The notes: generated by a model not told the origin, from the letters alone. A stretch of 64,000 nucleotides of DNA from an uncultured Odoribacter sp. (GCA_900544025.1 UQTM01000006.1:1-64000); one strand, 5' to 3'. Numbered from the stretch's first letter, positions 52,761 to 61,550 are shown. Translations and numbers: made by a program.

Positions 52761-54137
52761 CTAAAGATTCTTATTCACAAGCACCGCCTGGTCGTTTTTT
52801 CTCATCTTTCTAACATACCACCTCAAAGTAAAAGCGGCAGCGACAAAAGCAATGAGATCCGCAGCCGGCATACTGCTCCACACCCCGGTGATCCCGAAAT
52901 GGCGGGGCAAAATGAACAACAGCGGAATCAGGAACAACAACTGCCGTGCCAGCGAAAGGAAAATAGAGATCTGTGCCTTTCCGATCGACTGGAAAAAGTT
53001 GGTAATCACAATCTGTGCCCCGACCAGCGGAAACATCAGGCAGGAAATACGGATACCGAACCGTGCCAGCTCATTCAATTCCGCATCATCGGAAAACATC
53101 GCCACGATATAATTCGGGAAAATCTCGTTCACCAGCCACCCGACAGTCATAATCGACACCCCTGCAATCAACGCCTTCCTCAATGCCAGCCGGACCCGGT
53201 CGTAGCGGCGTGCCCCGAAATTATATCCTACGATAGGCTGCATCCCCTGCGTCAACCCCACCACAACCATAGCGAACAAAATCAAAATCCGGTTTACAAT
53301 CCCGTAAGCCCCGATCGCCAGATCGCCGCCATAAGTCTTAAAACTGTGATTCAGGATAATAACCACGGCGCTTGCACACACATTCAGCAAAAACGGAGCC
53401 ATACCGATCGAAAAAATAGCCCGGACGATATGCCCGCTCAAACGATAATATCCTTTTTGAAAATGCACATAGCTCGACTTGTTGAAAAAATGATTCAATA
53501 TCCACACCAATCCGCCACACTGCGCAATCACCGTAGCGGTAGCGGCCCCTTTGATCCCCCAGTCCAATCCGAAAATAAAAATCGGAGCCAAAATCACATT
53601 CACTCCCACGGTCAGCAAAGACGACAACATCGCTTTTTTCGGATAACCCGTCGCCCGCATCACGTTGTTCAACCCGATAAACACAAAAGAAACCGGATTC
53701 CCCATCAAAAGCACATGCATAAAATCCCGTGCATAAGGTAAAGTGTGCTCACTCGCTCCGAAAAACAACAAAATCGGATCTAAAAAATACAACGTCAATC
53801 CACCGAAGCAAACTCCGGCGATCAAACACAGCAACAATACATTGTGCAACACCTCCGTCGCCTTACGATCGTCCTTTTGTCCCAAATAGATGGAACTTAC
53901 CGCAGCACCCCCCACCCCGATCAGGGTACAAAAAGCGATCACCAGATTCATCAGCGGGAAAGTGAGCGCCAGTCCCGAAATAGCCAAAGGACCTACGCCG
54001 TGTCCGATAAAAATACTGTCGATAATATTATAAAGCGAAGTTACCGTCATCCCGATAATTGCCGGAATAGAATACTGCAACAGTAACTTACCGATAGACT
54101 CTGTCTCTAATACATGCGGATTCTTAACCTGTGTCAT
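52761..54137 (-). CDS. MATE family efflux transporter
   Basis: The product has 458 residues and twelve membrane helices in two six-helix repeats. The first repeat opens with LLLQYSIPAIIGMTVTSLYNIIDSIFIG and the second with ILFAMVVVGLTQGMQPIVGYNFGARRYDRV, both hallmark MATE sequences. It resembles the MepA/DinF group that expels cationic drugs with Na+ or H+. No regulator is adjacent; it lies 27 nt downstream of the DUF3352/MORN gene, so one transcript is likely. Confidence 0.94.
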   Translation of the reverse strand: MTQVKNPHVLETESIGKLLLQYSIPAIIGMTVTSLYNIIDSIFIGHGVGPLAISGLALTFPLMNLVIAFCTLIGVGGAAVSSIYLGQKDDRKATEVLHNVLLLCLIAGVCFGGLTLYFLDPILLFFGASEHTLPYARDFMHVLLMGNPVSFVFIGLNNVMRATGYPKKAMLSSLLTVGVNVILAPIFIFGLDWGIKGAATATVIAQCGGLVWILNHFFNKSSYVHFQKGYYRLSGHIVRAIFSIGMAPFLLNVCASAVVIILNHSFKTYGGDLAIGAYGIVNRILILFAMVVVGLTQGMQPIVGYNFGARRYDRVRLALRKALIAGVSIMTVGWLVNEIFPNYIVAMFSDDAELNELARFGIRISCLMFPLVGAQIVITNFFQSIGKAQISIFLSLARQLLFLIPLLFILPRHFGITGVWSSMPAADLIAFVAAAFTLRWYVRKMRKNDQAVLVNKNL

Positions 54138-54164
54138 AATAACCTTTTACAAACAACCCCTCTT

Positions 54165-56279
54165 TTAAAATTTCATTTTTCGTTCCATCTCCCCCGTCAC
54201 CCGGTAATACTTCCAGGTTCCCGTTCGTTTTCCTTTCCGGTATTTCCCTTCTCCCTGCAAATGTCCGGTCGAATAATAAAACTTCACATCTCCGTGCCTC
54301 ATTCCCTTATTATACTCCACTTCCATTTTTAAAGTTCCGTCGGGGAAAAACTCCCGGTAGGATATAATTTTATCCTTTTCATATAAAAGCCGCGCCCGGG
54401 CTGCTCCTCCCGGATAAAAGAAACAGGCATCTCCCTGCCTTATCCCGTTCCGGTAAGCGATCTGTCCCACCGGCCGGCGTTCCGTGTCGCGGATATTCCA
54501 AATCCCGTCAGGATTCCCGTTACTCAGCATTCCGTCCAATGCCAGCTCCCCGGTGCGGTAACTGTATTGTCCGCGCGTACTCACAGCCACGCTATCCGGG
54601 ATCACCGGATAATAATACCCCGATTCGATCCGGTCGGCCAGGTCTTCCAGACGGCTGTTCAACTCCCGTACCCGATATTCCTCCGAAGCGTTCACATTAT
54701 GGCAAGCCACAATCCGGGTTTCAAAGCCGCTGCCGGCATTCGACAGCACAAAACCGACACGCTCGAAACTCTCGAAAGCCCCTTTGTTGTCTGCCAGTTC
54801 TTTCCGTTCTACAGGCTTGAGGTAATTATACAAATATTCATACGTACCCGGCGAATTAATATAACCGTACACACTGTTCCCGTTTCCGAAACGGTTCATC
54901 AGCGCATTGTATTTCTCATCATTCGCCAAAGTATTCCCCAAAGAATATTCCTTGATCATCGTAGCCAGTGTTGCCGAAGAATTGCTGAACACCACATAAT
55001 CGCCTAAAAACGTATAGTAAGGCCTGTCCAGTTTCTTAAACCAGCCCCCCAGAAATACATTGAAAAAACCTTTCAGGCTTAAGAAATTGATCGTATGCCC
55101 GTTATACTGAATCGCTTTAAAACGTACCGGAGTTTTCCGTTCGATCTGCTCTGTGAGGTAAGCCATCTGGTCTTTCGCCAAATCTATATCTTTACTATGA
55201 ATGGCGACCACCACATTATCCAGCCGTTTCTCCTGCTCCACTTCGGGCTTGATAAAAACAATTTCATCCCCAATCCACGAAGTGAACAACTCCACCACGT
55301 TTACCCCCAAAAACTTATTCAAACGATTTACAGAACGTTCGTATTCCGAATATTCCTTCAAATTATCGGCCTTATAATTCTCCAGCAAAATAGCTTCTAA
55401 TTCCGGGAAAGAGCCGAAACACAGCGAAACATAAGCCGCCGTATGTGTTCCGGCAATATTCTTCACCTGCGAACGTGCCCCGCTCATCAGATTCAAGGCA
55501 CCGAGTAAAGAAAATTTCTTACGATTCGGCAAAGTTTCGCCCTTAAACACCAGCGCTTCATCTGTCAGGTTTAAAACCAGCCCCGTCGTCTGCAAAACCG
55601 AACTGTCTCCGGTCTGTCCGGATACTCCCGACAAACTTTCAAACAGCCTCTCCAACCGATGGTGATCCAGATACAGTACCAGATCGCCGCTACCCGCCCG
55701 ATAATCCATTTCAGTCCTGTTTCCACAATCCGCCACCGCTTTCTCCACCAGCTTCTCCGAAAAAGACGCCAGCAACAGATTTGCCCGGATAGCATAAAAC
55801 ACACTTAAACTATCCGTTTTTATTTCGGTGATATCCCCTTTACGCCGCATACTCATACTGCCGTCGTTCAACCAGGCGGCCAAAGCCCTGTCCAGCGTCT
55901 GAATCACATTCAGTTTACCCAGATCGCAAACATACAGAAAATCATATTCCGAAGCCGTAACCCGGTGATACGACACCGCAAAAGGACGGTCAATCAGCAA
56001 TTTCTTCAGCACCGGATGAGCGTCACAAATGGAATCGGCTGCATTCAGCGTAGCCTGATAGGCCTCGAAAGAAGGATACTCTTTCAACGATTTCCAAATA
56101 CGGTTCCGGCGTAAATTCTCGTGGATACTGTTAAAGGAAGGCGTTTTCACCACAAAAACAGCATCGGCGGGCACACCTTGCCCCAGTTCATAACGCCCCG
56201 CTTTCCGAAACATCCAAAACCATACAGCGACTCCCAGCACCACCAGTATCGCAATTGTAAGCAGCAGGCCTTTCCTCAT
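54165..56279 (-). CDS. Membrane-anchored DUF3352-like protein with C-terminal MORN/YwqK-type repeats
   Basis: The product is 704 residues from the ATG at 56279, which puts the anchor helix (MRKGLLLTIAILVVLGVAVWFWM) at the N-terminus; a start at 56324 adds 15 residues. About 35-560 resembles DUF3352: GQGVPADAVFVVKTPS at its beginning and long alternating strands and helices. The last 125 residues hold repeats of the YxxGxxxGxxxxYxxxG type (GQIAYRNGIRQGDACFFY, VEYNKGMRHGDVKFYY, GEGKYRKGKRTGTWKYY), as in MORN/YwqK proteins. It is envelope-anchored with its bulk in the periplasm; function unknown. MATE and DUF2156 genes follow. Confidence 0.82.
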   Translation of the reverse strand: MRKGLLLTIAILVVLGVAVWFWMFRKAGRYELGQGVPADAVFVVKTPSFNSIHENLRRNRIWKSLKEYPSFEAYQATLNAADSICDAHPVLKKLLIDRPFAVSYHRVTASEYDFLYVCDLGKLNVIQTLDRALAAWLNDGSMSMRRKGDITEIKTDSLSVFYAIRANLLLASFSEKLVEKAVADCGNRTEMDYRAGSGDLVLYLDHHRLERLFESLSGVSGQTGDSSVLQTTGLVLNLTDEALVFKGETLPNRKKFSLLGALNLMSGARSQVKNIAGTHTAAYVSLCFGSFPELEAILLENYKADNLKEYSEYERSVNRLNKFLGVNVVELFTSWIGDEIVFIKPEVEQEKRLDNVVVAIHSKDIDLAKDQMAYLTEQIERKTPVRFKAIQYNGHTINFLSLKGFFNVFLGGWFKKLDRPYYTFLGDYVVFSNSSATLATMIKEYSLGNTLANDEKYNALMNRFGNGNSVYGYINSPGTYEYLYNYLKPVERKELADNKGAFESFERVGFVLSNAGSGFETRIVACHNVNASEEYRVRELNSRLEDLADRIESGYYYPVIPDSVAVSTRGQYSYRTGELALDGMLSNGNPDGIWNIRDTERRPVGQIAYRNGIRQGDACFFYPGGAARARLLYEKDKIISYREFFPDGTLKMEVEYNKGMRHGDVKFYYSTGHLQGEGKYRKGKRTGTWKYYRVTGEMERKMKF

Positions 56280-56479
56280 AGGATTCCACGATTTTAATAT
56301 GACAAAATTAACTTTTTCCTCCATACTGTTCTATCATTCCGCAGGAAAACTCCCCGCAACTTTACCGGCCTTTATATATATTTTCACAAATGCAGCAAAA
56401 CACACTGATTTACAACATAATAAATACTAAATTTATATAAAGTCCTCCTGAAATGAAGAATGTTTTTTTGAAATAGTCG

Positions 56480-56487
56480 TATATTTG
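56480..56487 (+). promoter_or_regulatory. -7 element ahead of the structured leader
   Basis: TATATTTG is a perfect TAnnTTTG box. The region 19-20 nt upstream has no TTG, although a TTTG occurs at 56467-56470, too close. The predicted transcription start is about 56494. Confidence 0.5.
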
Positions 56488-56493
56488 TATCCG

Positions 56494-56708
56494 GATACAA
56501 AGAGTTGCATCCATCATCATGAAGACGATGTATAAAGTTTAATCCTTTCTAACTAAAGTCCGCAAAACTTTGTAAAACAATATGAAATAAAAGGCTTAAA
56601 CTGGTTGTATCACGTATAACCTATACGTGTTCCATTCAGTTACCCTTATTTCAGGCTGTTTTTGCGGACGCCCGGTTAGATCAGTAAATGAATGGGCACG
56701 TTTTTTTT
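56494..56708 (+). ncRNA. Candidate structured leader RNA with competing rod and terminator folds
   Basis: A nested series of inverted repeats forms a rod: TCTAAC/GTTAGA (56548-56553, 56675-56680), GTCCGCAAAA/TTTTGCGGAC (56558-56567, 56660-56669), GAAATAA/TTATTTC (56584-56590, 56646-56652), and an apical CACGTATA/TATACGTG hairpin (56611-56618, 56622-56629). A competing stem joins ACGTG and CCATTCA (56625-56638) to TGAATGG and CACGT (56689-56701) and is followed at once by eight T residues (56701-56708). A seven-codon ORF (MKTMYKV, 56519-56542) lies in the 5' part. No known riboswitch, 6S, SRP or tmRNA motif is recognised. The architecture suggests an attenuator or riboswitch-like element for the ORF at 56732, or an autonomous sRNA. 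Confidence 0.5.
56685..56708 (+). terminator. U8 terminator of the candidate leader RNA
   Basis: The 3' arm TAAATGAATGGGCACGT (56685-56701) pairs with 56625-56642 across a 42-nt loop, giving about 15-16 bp with one mismatch and a small bulge, and T8 follows. It lies 24 nt before the ATG at 56732. Confidence 0.55.
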
Positions 56709-56731
56709 ATACCCTTTTTCAAAATAAAGCC

Positions 56732-56890
56732 ATGGAAACTATTAAAGTTACAGACATTAAAACCATCTGTAAAGCACTGGAAACAGAACTACCGGAAAAA
56801 GCCGATCCGCAGGCATATATTTTCGATCAGGAAGAATACGACAAAATATTTATCGAACTATTCGTATATAACACACTATATTACAATTAA
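56732..56890 (+). CDS. Small hypothetical protein, 52 aa
   Basis: METIKVTDIKTICKALETEL opens a 52-residue acidic, soluble sequence ending FVYNTLYYN. Upstream in-frame codons extend into the structured leader and are not coding. The protein has no signal peptide, no Cys motif and no family I recognise. Its ATG lies 24 nt after the candidate attenuator terminator, so its expression may depend on read-through. It may be a real small gene or chance; codon use looks like that of neighbouring genes. Confidence 0.5.
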   Translation: METIKVTDIKTICKALETELPEKADPQAYIFDQEEYDKIFIELFVYNTLYYN

Positions 56891-57107
56891 TAAACCACAC
56901 GACACAAGACCGCTTTTCGCCAGCTGTCGCCGGGAAAGCAAAACGACAGAGAGACCTGCTTTTCGTTTTGTAGTGTTTTTTTATTTTTATCTTATGGGAA
57001 ATATCGTTCTCCGGCTTCACCCGGACACCGCATTTCTGTCTATATCACCACTCCTTCGCATATAGATATATTTCCGCACCCCGCTACACACCCAAGGGCA
57101 TACAGAA

Positions 57108-57437
57108 TCAATTCCTGCGTTTCTGCACAAACATACTGCGGATTAACTTCCATCCGGCGCCTGCCGCCCAGCGGAGTAACAACGGGCGCGCCAGCTGCCA
57201 GGCCAGGACCATCAGCTTCTTTCCGCTTCCCCCGCTCTCATGACCGCTTCCGTCCGGCCGTCCCCGGAAAAACACAGATGCAAAACCGGACATCAGCAAA
57301 CGCCCGGCATTATTTTGTACATATTGCCACTCGGCAGTAATCTGTTGTTCCTGCAACTCACACAAACGTTCCACCTCTTGCTTCTCAAGCAACAGCCGCC
57401 CATAAGGGCTACGGGGATTAATCTTCGTCGTCTTCAT
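57108..57437 (-). CDS. Hypothetical protein, third gene of the YtxH/Holin-X module
   Basis: The product is about 109 residues from the ATG at 57437 (starts at 57443 and 57458 also exist), overlapping the end of the Holin-X-like gene by 20 nt. The N-terminal part is coiled (LLLEKQEVERLCELQEQQ). The middle is Gly/Ser-rich, and the C-terminal LMVLAWQLARPLLLRWAAGAG could be a membrane-associated amphipathic helix. Position and size recall the YqjK-like third member of the ElaB/YqjD-YqjE-YqjK module of proteobacteria; that comparison is by layout, not sequence. Confidence 0.75.
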   Translation of the reverse strand: MKTTKINPRSPYGRLLLEKQEVERLCELQEQQITAEWQYVQNNAGRLLMSGFASVFFRGRPDGSGHESGGSGKKLMVLAWQLARPLLLRWAAGAGWKLIRSMFVQKRRN

Positions 57438-57783
57438 CCTCATCCGCCCATAGGGCATCGACCATGATATTGATAATTTTTCCCTGAATTATACGCCTCC
57501 CCCACAAAAAAGCGACTACCAGAATCAGATAAATCCCTCCTACAATAAGAAAACCCAAAGCTGTACTGCCCAGACAATCGCCCAGAAAAAAACCCAAAGC
57601 TAAAAACAGGAATAAAATCGTGAAAAAAAACAGTAGAATTAGAATAACGCCATGCGAAAGAATCGCTATCAATTTAGCGACTCTTTCGGTGGCATTTATT
57701 TTTAAGAGCCTATATTTCAACTGAGCATAAGTCGAAATATCCTCTCTCAATGCATAGAAGATCTTTTCAGCCTCCTTTTCCAT
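57418..57783 (-). CDS. Holin-X / YqjE-like phage_holin_3_6 family membrane protein
   Basis: The product has 121 residues. An N-terminal helical region (1-40) precedes two strong membrane segments (about 42-67 and 75-95, VILILLFFFTILFLFLAL and GFLIVGGIYLILVVAFLWG), followed by a very acidic tail (ADEDEDDED). This matches the Holin-X/YqjE family, which despite the name is chromosomal and is not a phage lysis gene here. It lies 9 nt downstream of the YtxH gene. Confidence 0.85.
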   Translation of the reverse strand: MEKEAEKIFYALREDISTYAQLKYRLLKINATERVAKLIAILSHGVILILLFFFTILFLFLALGFFLGDCLGSTALGFLIVGGIYLILVVAFLWGRRIIQGKIINIMVDALWADEDEDDED

Positions 57784-57792
57784 GCCGTAAAA

Positions 57793-58233
57793 TCAGGCTT
57801 TGGCGTTAGTGTTACCCCTGCCCTTCACCTCTTCTGCATCCTTATCGAAATCATCGGCATAAGCCCGGTGTTTCTCTGCATCCATCTCGGCCTTATTATC
57901 CATTCTCCGGCGGACATCATTAGCTCTTTGAGAAATATCGTCTGCCGCTTCGCTGGTACGTTCGTTAGCTCTCTCTGCCCACTCTCCGGCCTTATCCTTC
58001 ATCTTCTCTGTCATATTCTCCATTCGGTCGGCAACCCGTGATCCGGCATACTCCGCTTTCGATTTCACTTTGGAAAAAGCAGATTTCACTCCGTCTTTCA
58101 CCCCATGTCCCATTTCGTGCAACTCTTCACTCAATTTCTTCCGGTTATCCCCTGTAAGCAGGTAACCGACAGCGATTCCGACTACTGCACCGAGTCCTAA
58201 TCCTAATAATAATTTTGAATTTTCGTTTTTCAT
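57793..58233 (-). CDS. YtxH domain protein
   Basis: The product has 146 residues: a glycine-rich membrane segment (LLLGLGLGAVVGIAVGYLLTG, 8-28) followed by a long charged helix of apolipoprotein/LEA type (repeated ...SKVKSKAEYAGSRV... and DRMENMTEKMKDKAGEW), as in YtxH general-stress proteins. It heads a three-gene operon with the Holin-X-like and coiled-coil proteins. Two 13-bp direct repeats lie just upstream (58245-58276). An envelope stress or ribosome/membrane tethering role is inferred from the ElaB/YqjD-type modules. Confidence 0.87.
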   Translation of the reverse strand: MKNENSKLLLGLGLGAVVGIAVGYLLTGDNRKKLSEELHEMGHGVKDGVKSAFSKVKSKAEYAGSRVADRMENMTEKMKDKAGEWAERANERTSEAADDISQRANDVRRRMDNKAEMDAEKHRAYADDFDKDAEEVKGRGNTNAKA

Positions 58234-58244
58234 AACCTCTTCAT

Positions 58245-58276
58245 TTATGTTTGTACATTAACATTATGTTTGTACA
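58245..58276. repeat. Tandem 13-bp direct repeat upstream of the YtxH operon
   Basis: TTATGTTTGTACA occurs at 58245-58257 and again at 58264-58276, 19 bp apart (close to two helical turns), 12 nt upstream of the YtxH start. Each copy contains the palindrome TGTACA. The arrangement suggests a cooperative regulator site. Confidence 0.6.
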
Positions 58277-58317
58277 ATCACAACGAAATAAAGAGGGGAA
58301 AAGTTTGTTTTTTAATC

Positions 58318-58959
58318 TTAATTGACAAAGTACGACAATACTTTATCCCTGTCGGTAAAATCGGGAATCACAGCATCGGCTTTTTCGGCAATTTTTTCCG
58401 CCGGATTGGTTGTGGATAAGCCGATCACCCGCATCCCGGCTCTTTTTCCCGCCTCGATTCCAAAAAAAGAATCCTCGAATACAACACATTCATCGGGCGA
58501 CACCTTCAGATCGGCAGCCGCCAAACGGTAACACATCGGATCGGGCTTTCCCCGTACAATCCGATCGGCAGACACAATCGTATCGAAAGCATCCGACAAA
58601 TGCAACCGTTCCAAAGCAAACTCCAATTTGGAATCGGGCGAACTGGTCACCAGCCCCACCCGGTAATCCCGATCTTTCATCCATTGGATAAAGCCGGTGG
58701 CTCCGGGCACTTCCCGAAATTCCATCCGATATTCATAATCCATACATTCCTCTATGATTCGCCGCTTTTCCGCTTCCGGATAGCCGGGAAAAAATTTCTC
58801 GAAAATCGCACCCATCGTCATCCCCTTCACCTGCAAAGTAAAATCAGGAATATTCAACCGGTAACGTTCTGCAATATTTCCCCAGAACACCGCATACAAA
58901 CCCTCTGTATCCGCCACTACCCCGTCGAAATCAAAAAGAACTGCCGTAATCTTTCCCAT
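58318..58959 (-). CDS. HAD-superfamily hydrolase, beta-phosphoglucomutase-like
   Basis: The product has 213 residues. Motif I is VLFDFDGVVADTEG with Asp10 and Asp12, motif II is LVTSSPDSK near 110-118, motif III/IV is RGKPDPMCY and VFEDSFFGIEAGK. The helical cap includes FEKFFPGYPEAEKRRIIEE. The VVADTE and EDSxxGI sequences are those of the beta-phosphoglucomutase/sugar-phosphatase subgroup; substrate unknown. It is 25 nt downstream of atpG on the same strand and may be read together with the ATP synthase genes. Confidence 0.9.
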   Translation of the reverse strand: MGKITAVLFDFDGVVADTEGLYAVFWGNIAERYRLNIPDFTLQVKGMTMGAIFEKFFPGYPEAEKRRIIEECMDYEYRMEFREVPGATGFIQWMKDRDYRVGLVTSSPDSKLEFALERLHLSDAFDTIVSADRIVRGKPDPMCYRLAAADLKVSPDECVVFEDSFFGIEAGKRAGMRVIGLSTTNPAEKIAEKADAVIPDFTDRDKVLSYFVN

Positions 58960-58984
58960 ATATAAAATATCTTCCCTCGAACGC

Positions 58985-59860
58985 TTATCTCACCGTACCT
59001 CCGGCAATATCCAGCAGTTCGGAAGTAATACCCTGCTGACGTAACTTATTATATTCCAAATGCAGATTTCCCAATAATTTATTGGCATTATCGTTCGCCA
59101 TCTGCATCGCCAAAATCCGGGCTGCCTGTTCCGATGTCCGGCTTTCCATTAGTGCCTGGTACATCTGGGCATGCAAGATCAAAGGATAAAGCGTTTGCAA
59201 TATAGCGGCGCAATCCGGCTCGTAAATATACCAGGTTCTCTCCTGCTCGGCGGTCACCTCCTTTTTCTCCTCCTGCCGCACAGGCAGGAAACGCTGGTTC
59301 ATCACAAGCTGCGTACCGATACTTTTATAATGCGTATAGATAATATCCGCCCGGTCTATCTTCCCGGTCAGGAACTGATTCACCAACTGTTCTGCCACGA
59401 CCTTCGTAGCCTGGGAAAAATCTTTTTTCCCCTCGAACAGCGGATTCACTTCCTCTATCGCAACACCGGGCATACGGTGTACATCATACTGAATTTTCTT
59501 TCCCACAGGCCATACTGTGATCTCCCTTACCCCTTTCTGACGATATTCCCGGACGACTTCCCTCAACTCCTTATACACATTGATATTGAATGCCCCGCAC
59601 AACCCCTCGTCGGAAGCGAAAATAACCACAGCCACCCGTTTCACCTCACGGGCCCGGGTTAAAAGCGAATCGTATTCACAACCCGCCCCCATGATATGGT
59701 GGTATATTTCCCACAACTTCTCTCGGTAAGGCTGGGAATGAGCCAATCGGGATTCCGCCTTCCGTAACCGGGCCGAAGAAATCATCTTCATAGCCCCGGT
59801 AATCTTTTGGGAAGAGTGCACCGAATCGATCCTTCCCTTCAATTCACGCATTGTCGCCAT
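58985..59860 (-). CDS. atpG: ATP synthase F1 subunit gamma
   Basis: The product has 291 residues. The N-terminal MRELKGRIDSVHSSQKITGAMKMISSARLRKAE (4-36, within the central-stalk coiled coil) and the C-terminal MQMANDNANKLLGNLHLEYNKLRQQGITSELLDI helix are diagnostic; SDEGLCGAFN near 80-89 is the conserved Rossmann-like part. It forms the rotating stalk of F1. It follows atpA by 4 nt, the last ATP synthase gene of the operon. Confidence 0.97.
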   Translation of the reverse strand: MATMRELKGRIDSVHSSQKITGAMKMISSARLRKAESRLAHSQPYREKLWEIYHHIMGAGCEYDSLLTRAREVKRVAVVIFASDEGLCGAFNINVYKELREVVREYRQKGVREITVWPVGKKIQYDVHRMPGVAIEEVNPLFEGKKDFSQATKVVAEQLVNQFLTGKIDRADIIYTHYKSIGTQLVMNQRFLPVRQEEKKEVTAEQERTWYIYEPDCAAILQTLYPLILHAQMYQALMESRTSEQAARILAMQMANDNANKLLGNLHLEYNKLRQQGITSELLDIAGGTVR

Positions 59861-59864
59861 GACA

Positions 59865-61484
59865 CTAATCGTTTATTTCATTTTCAACCTCTGCCGTCTC
59901 TTTCTTCTTCTCTATAAATTTATCAGCCACTTCCGCAGCAGCCTGGTCGAGCAAAGCAGCCACTTTATCGTCCAGATTTCCGGCACGCAATTCGTCCAGA
60001 ACCTCTTTCCGGTAACGTACCCGCAGCAAATCGAGAAAATACTTCTCGAACAAGGTCACGTCTTTCAAAGGCACCCGCTGCAACAATCCCTGCGTTCCGC
60101 AATAGATCACAGCGATCTCTTCCTCCACAGGCATAGGCGAGTATTGCGGCTGTATCAGCAAACGGGCGTTCTTTTGTCCCTTGTCGATCACCATCTGGGT
60201 TACAGGATCGAGGTCGCCGCCAAACTTAGAGAACGACTCCAATTCCCGGTATTGGGCCTGATCGATCTTCAAGGTTCCCGCAATCTTCTTCATAGATTTC
60301 AATTGGGCGTTTCCTCCCACACGGGAAACCGAAATACCCACATTGATCGCGGGGCGTACTCCCTCGTTAAACAATCCCGTTTCCAGGAATATCTGCCCGT
60401 CGGTGATCGAGATCACATTCGTAGGAATATAAGCCGACACGTCCCCCGCCTGTGTCTCGATAATCGGCAAAGCCGTCAGCGAGCCTCCGCCCTTAACTAA
60501 AGGCTTCAGGGGATCGGGCAAATCGTTCATTGTTGCCGCCATCTCGTCATTGGAAATAATCTTAGCCGCACGTTCCAGCAAACGGGAATGTAAATAAAAA
60601 ATATCTCCCGGATATGCCTCACGTCCCGACGGACGGCGCAATATCAATGAAATTTCGCGGTAAGCCACCGCCTGTTTGGATAAATCGTCGTAAACCACCA
60701 AAGCATGCCGCCCGCTATCCCGGAAATACTCTCCGATCGTAGCTCCGGCAAATGGAGCATAATAACGCATCGCCGCCGAATCCGACGCACTTGCCGACAA
60801 CACGACCGTATATTCCAACGCTCCCCTGGCACGCAACACATTCACCAAAGCAGCCACCGAAGCCGCTTTCTGTCCGATAGCCACATAAATGCAATAAACC
60901 GGCTGACCGTTCCGGTAATTATCCAACTGATTCAGAATCGTATCGATGGCGATCGCCGTTTTTCCGGTCTGGCGGTCACCGATAATCAGCTCCCGCTGCC
61001 CCCGTCCGATCGGCACCATTGAGTCGATCGCCTTAATCCCCGTTTGCAACGGCTCTTTCACAGGCTGGCGATAAATCACCCCCGGTGCTTTTCGTTCCAG
61101 CGGCAACGACACCAGATCGCCCTGAATAGGACCTGCTCCGTCAATCGGTTCACCCAGCGTATTGATAACACGCCCCAGCAACCCTTCGCCCACATCGATC
61201 GAAGCAATGTGCCTCGTCCGCTTTGCGGTGAAATTCTCCCGCACCCGGTCGGCAGAGTTCAGCAACACCACTCCCACATGATCTTCTTCCAGATTCATCG
61301 CCACTCCCCTCACGCCGTTCTCAAACTCGATCAGCTCGCCGGAAGTCACATTATCCAATCCGAAAATATTCGCCACTCCGTCACCCACTTCCAGCACCGT
61401 CCCGATTTCCTCCAGCTCAGCCTTCATATCAACACTTTCCAGTTGCTTCTGAAGTATATCCGATATTTCACTTGCTTTAATCAT
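59865..61484 (-). CDS. atpA: ATP synthase F1 subunit alpha
   Basis: The product has 539 residues, somewhat above the usual 500-525. Domains: beta barrel (about 25-95), nucleotide-binding domain with Walker A GDRQTGKT (169-176) and VVYDDLSK (Walker B region), and C-terminal helical domain. [19 protein letters not shown] near 380-400 is characteristic and contains the arginine-finger-type region. It is the non-catalytic nucleotide-binding subunit of F1. It lies between atpH and atpG on the minus strand. Confidence 0.98.
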   Translation of the reverse strand: MIKASEISDILQKQLESVDMKAELEEIGTVLEVGDGVANIFGLDNVTSGELIEFENGVRGVAMNLEEDHVGVVLLNSADRVRENFTAKRTRHIASIDVGEGLLGRVINTLGEPIDGAGPIQGDLVSLPLERKAPGVIYRQPVKEPLQTGIKAIDSMVPIGRGQRELIIGDRQTGKTAIAIDTILNQLDNYRNGQPVYCIYVAIGQKAASVAALVNVLRARGALEYTVVLSASASDSAAMRYYAPFAGATIGEYFRDSGRHALVVYDDLSKQAVAYREISLILRRPSGREAYPGDIFYLHSRLLERAAKIISNDEMAATMNDLPDPLKPLVKGGGSLTALPIIETQAGDVSAYIPTNVISITDGQIFLETGLFNEGVRPAINVGISVSRVGGNAQLKSMKKIAGTLKIDQAQYRELESFSKFGGDLDPVTQMVIDKGQKNARLLIQPQYSPMPVEEEIAVIYCGTQGLLQRVPLKDVTLFEKYFLDLLRVRYRKEVLDELRAGNLDDKVAALLDQAAAEVADKFIEKKKETAEVENEIND

Positions 61485-61550
61485 AATTTTTACCTGTTAA
61501 TCCGGGTATCAAATCAGGCTATCCTTAAAATTCGCCTGCCTTTCTACCCG

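Noticed and set aside
56467..56487. TTTG at 56467-56470 as -33 element for the leader RNA
   Set aside because: It is only 9 nt from the -7 box, whereas 19-20 nt is needed; only the -7 box is claimed.
57418..57783. Holin-like protein as evidence of a prophage
   Set aside because: No other phage gene is nearby, and the protein belongs to the chromosomal Holin-X/YqjE type in a YtxH operon.
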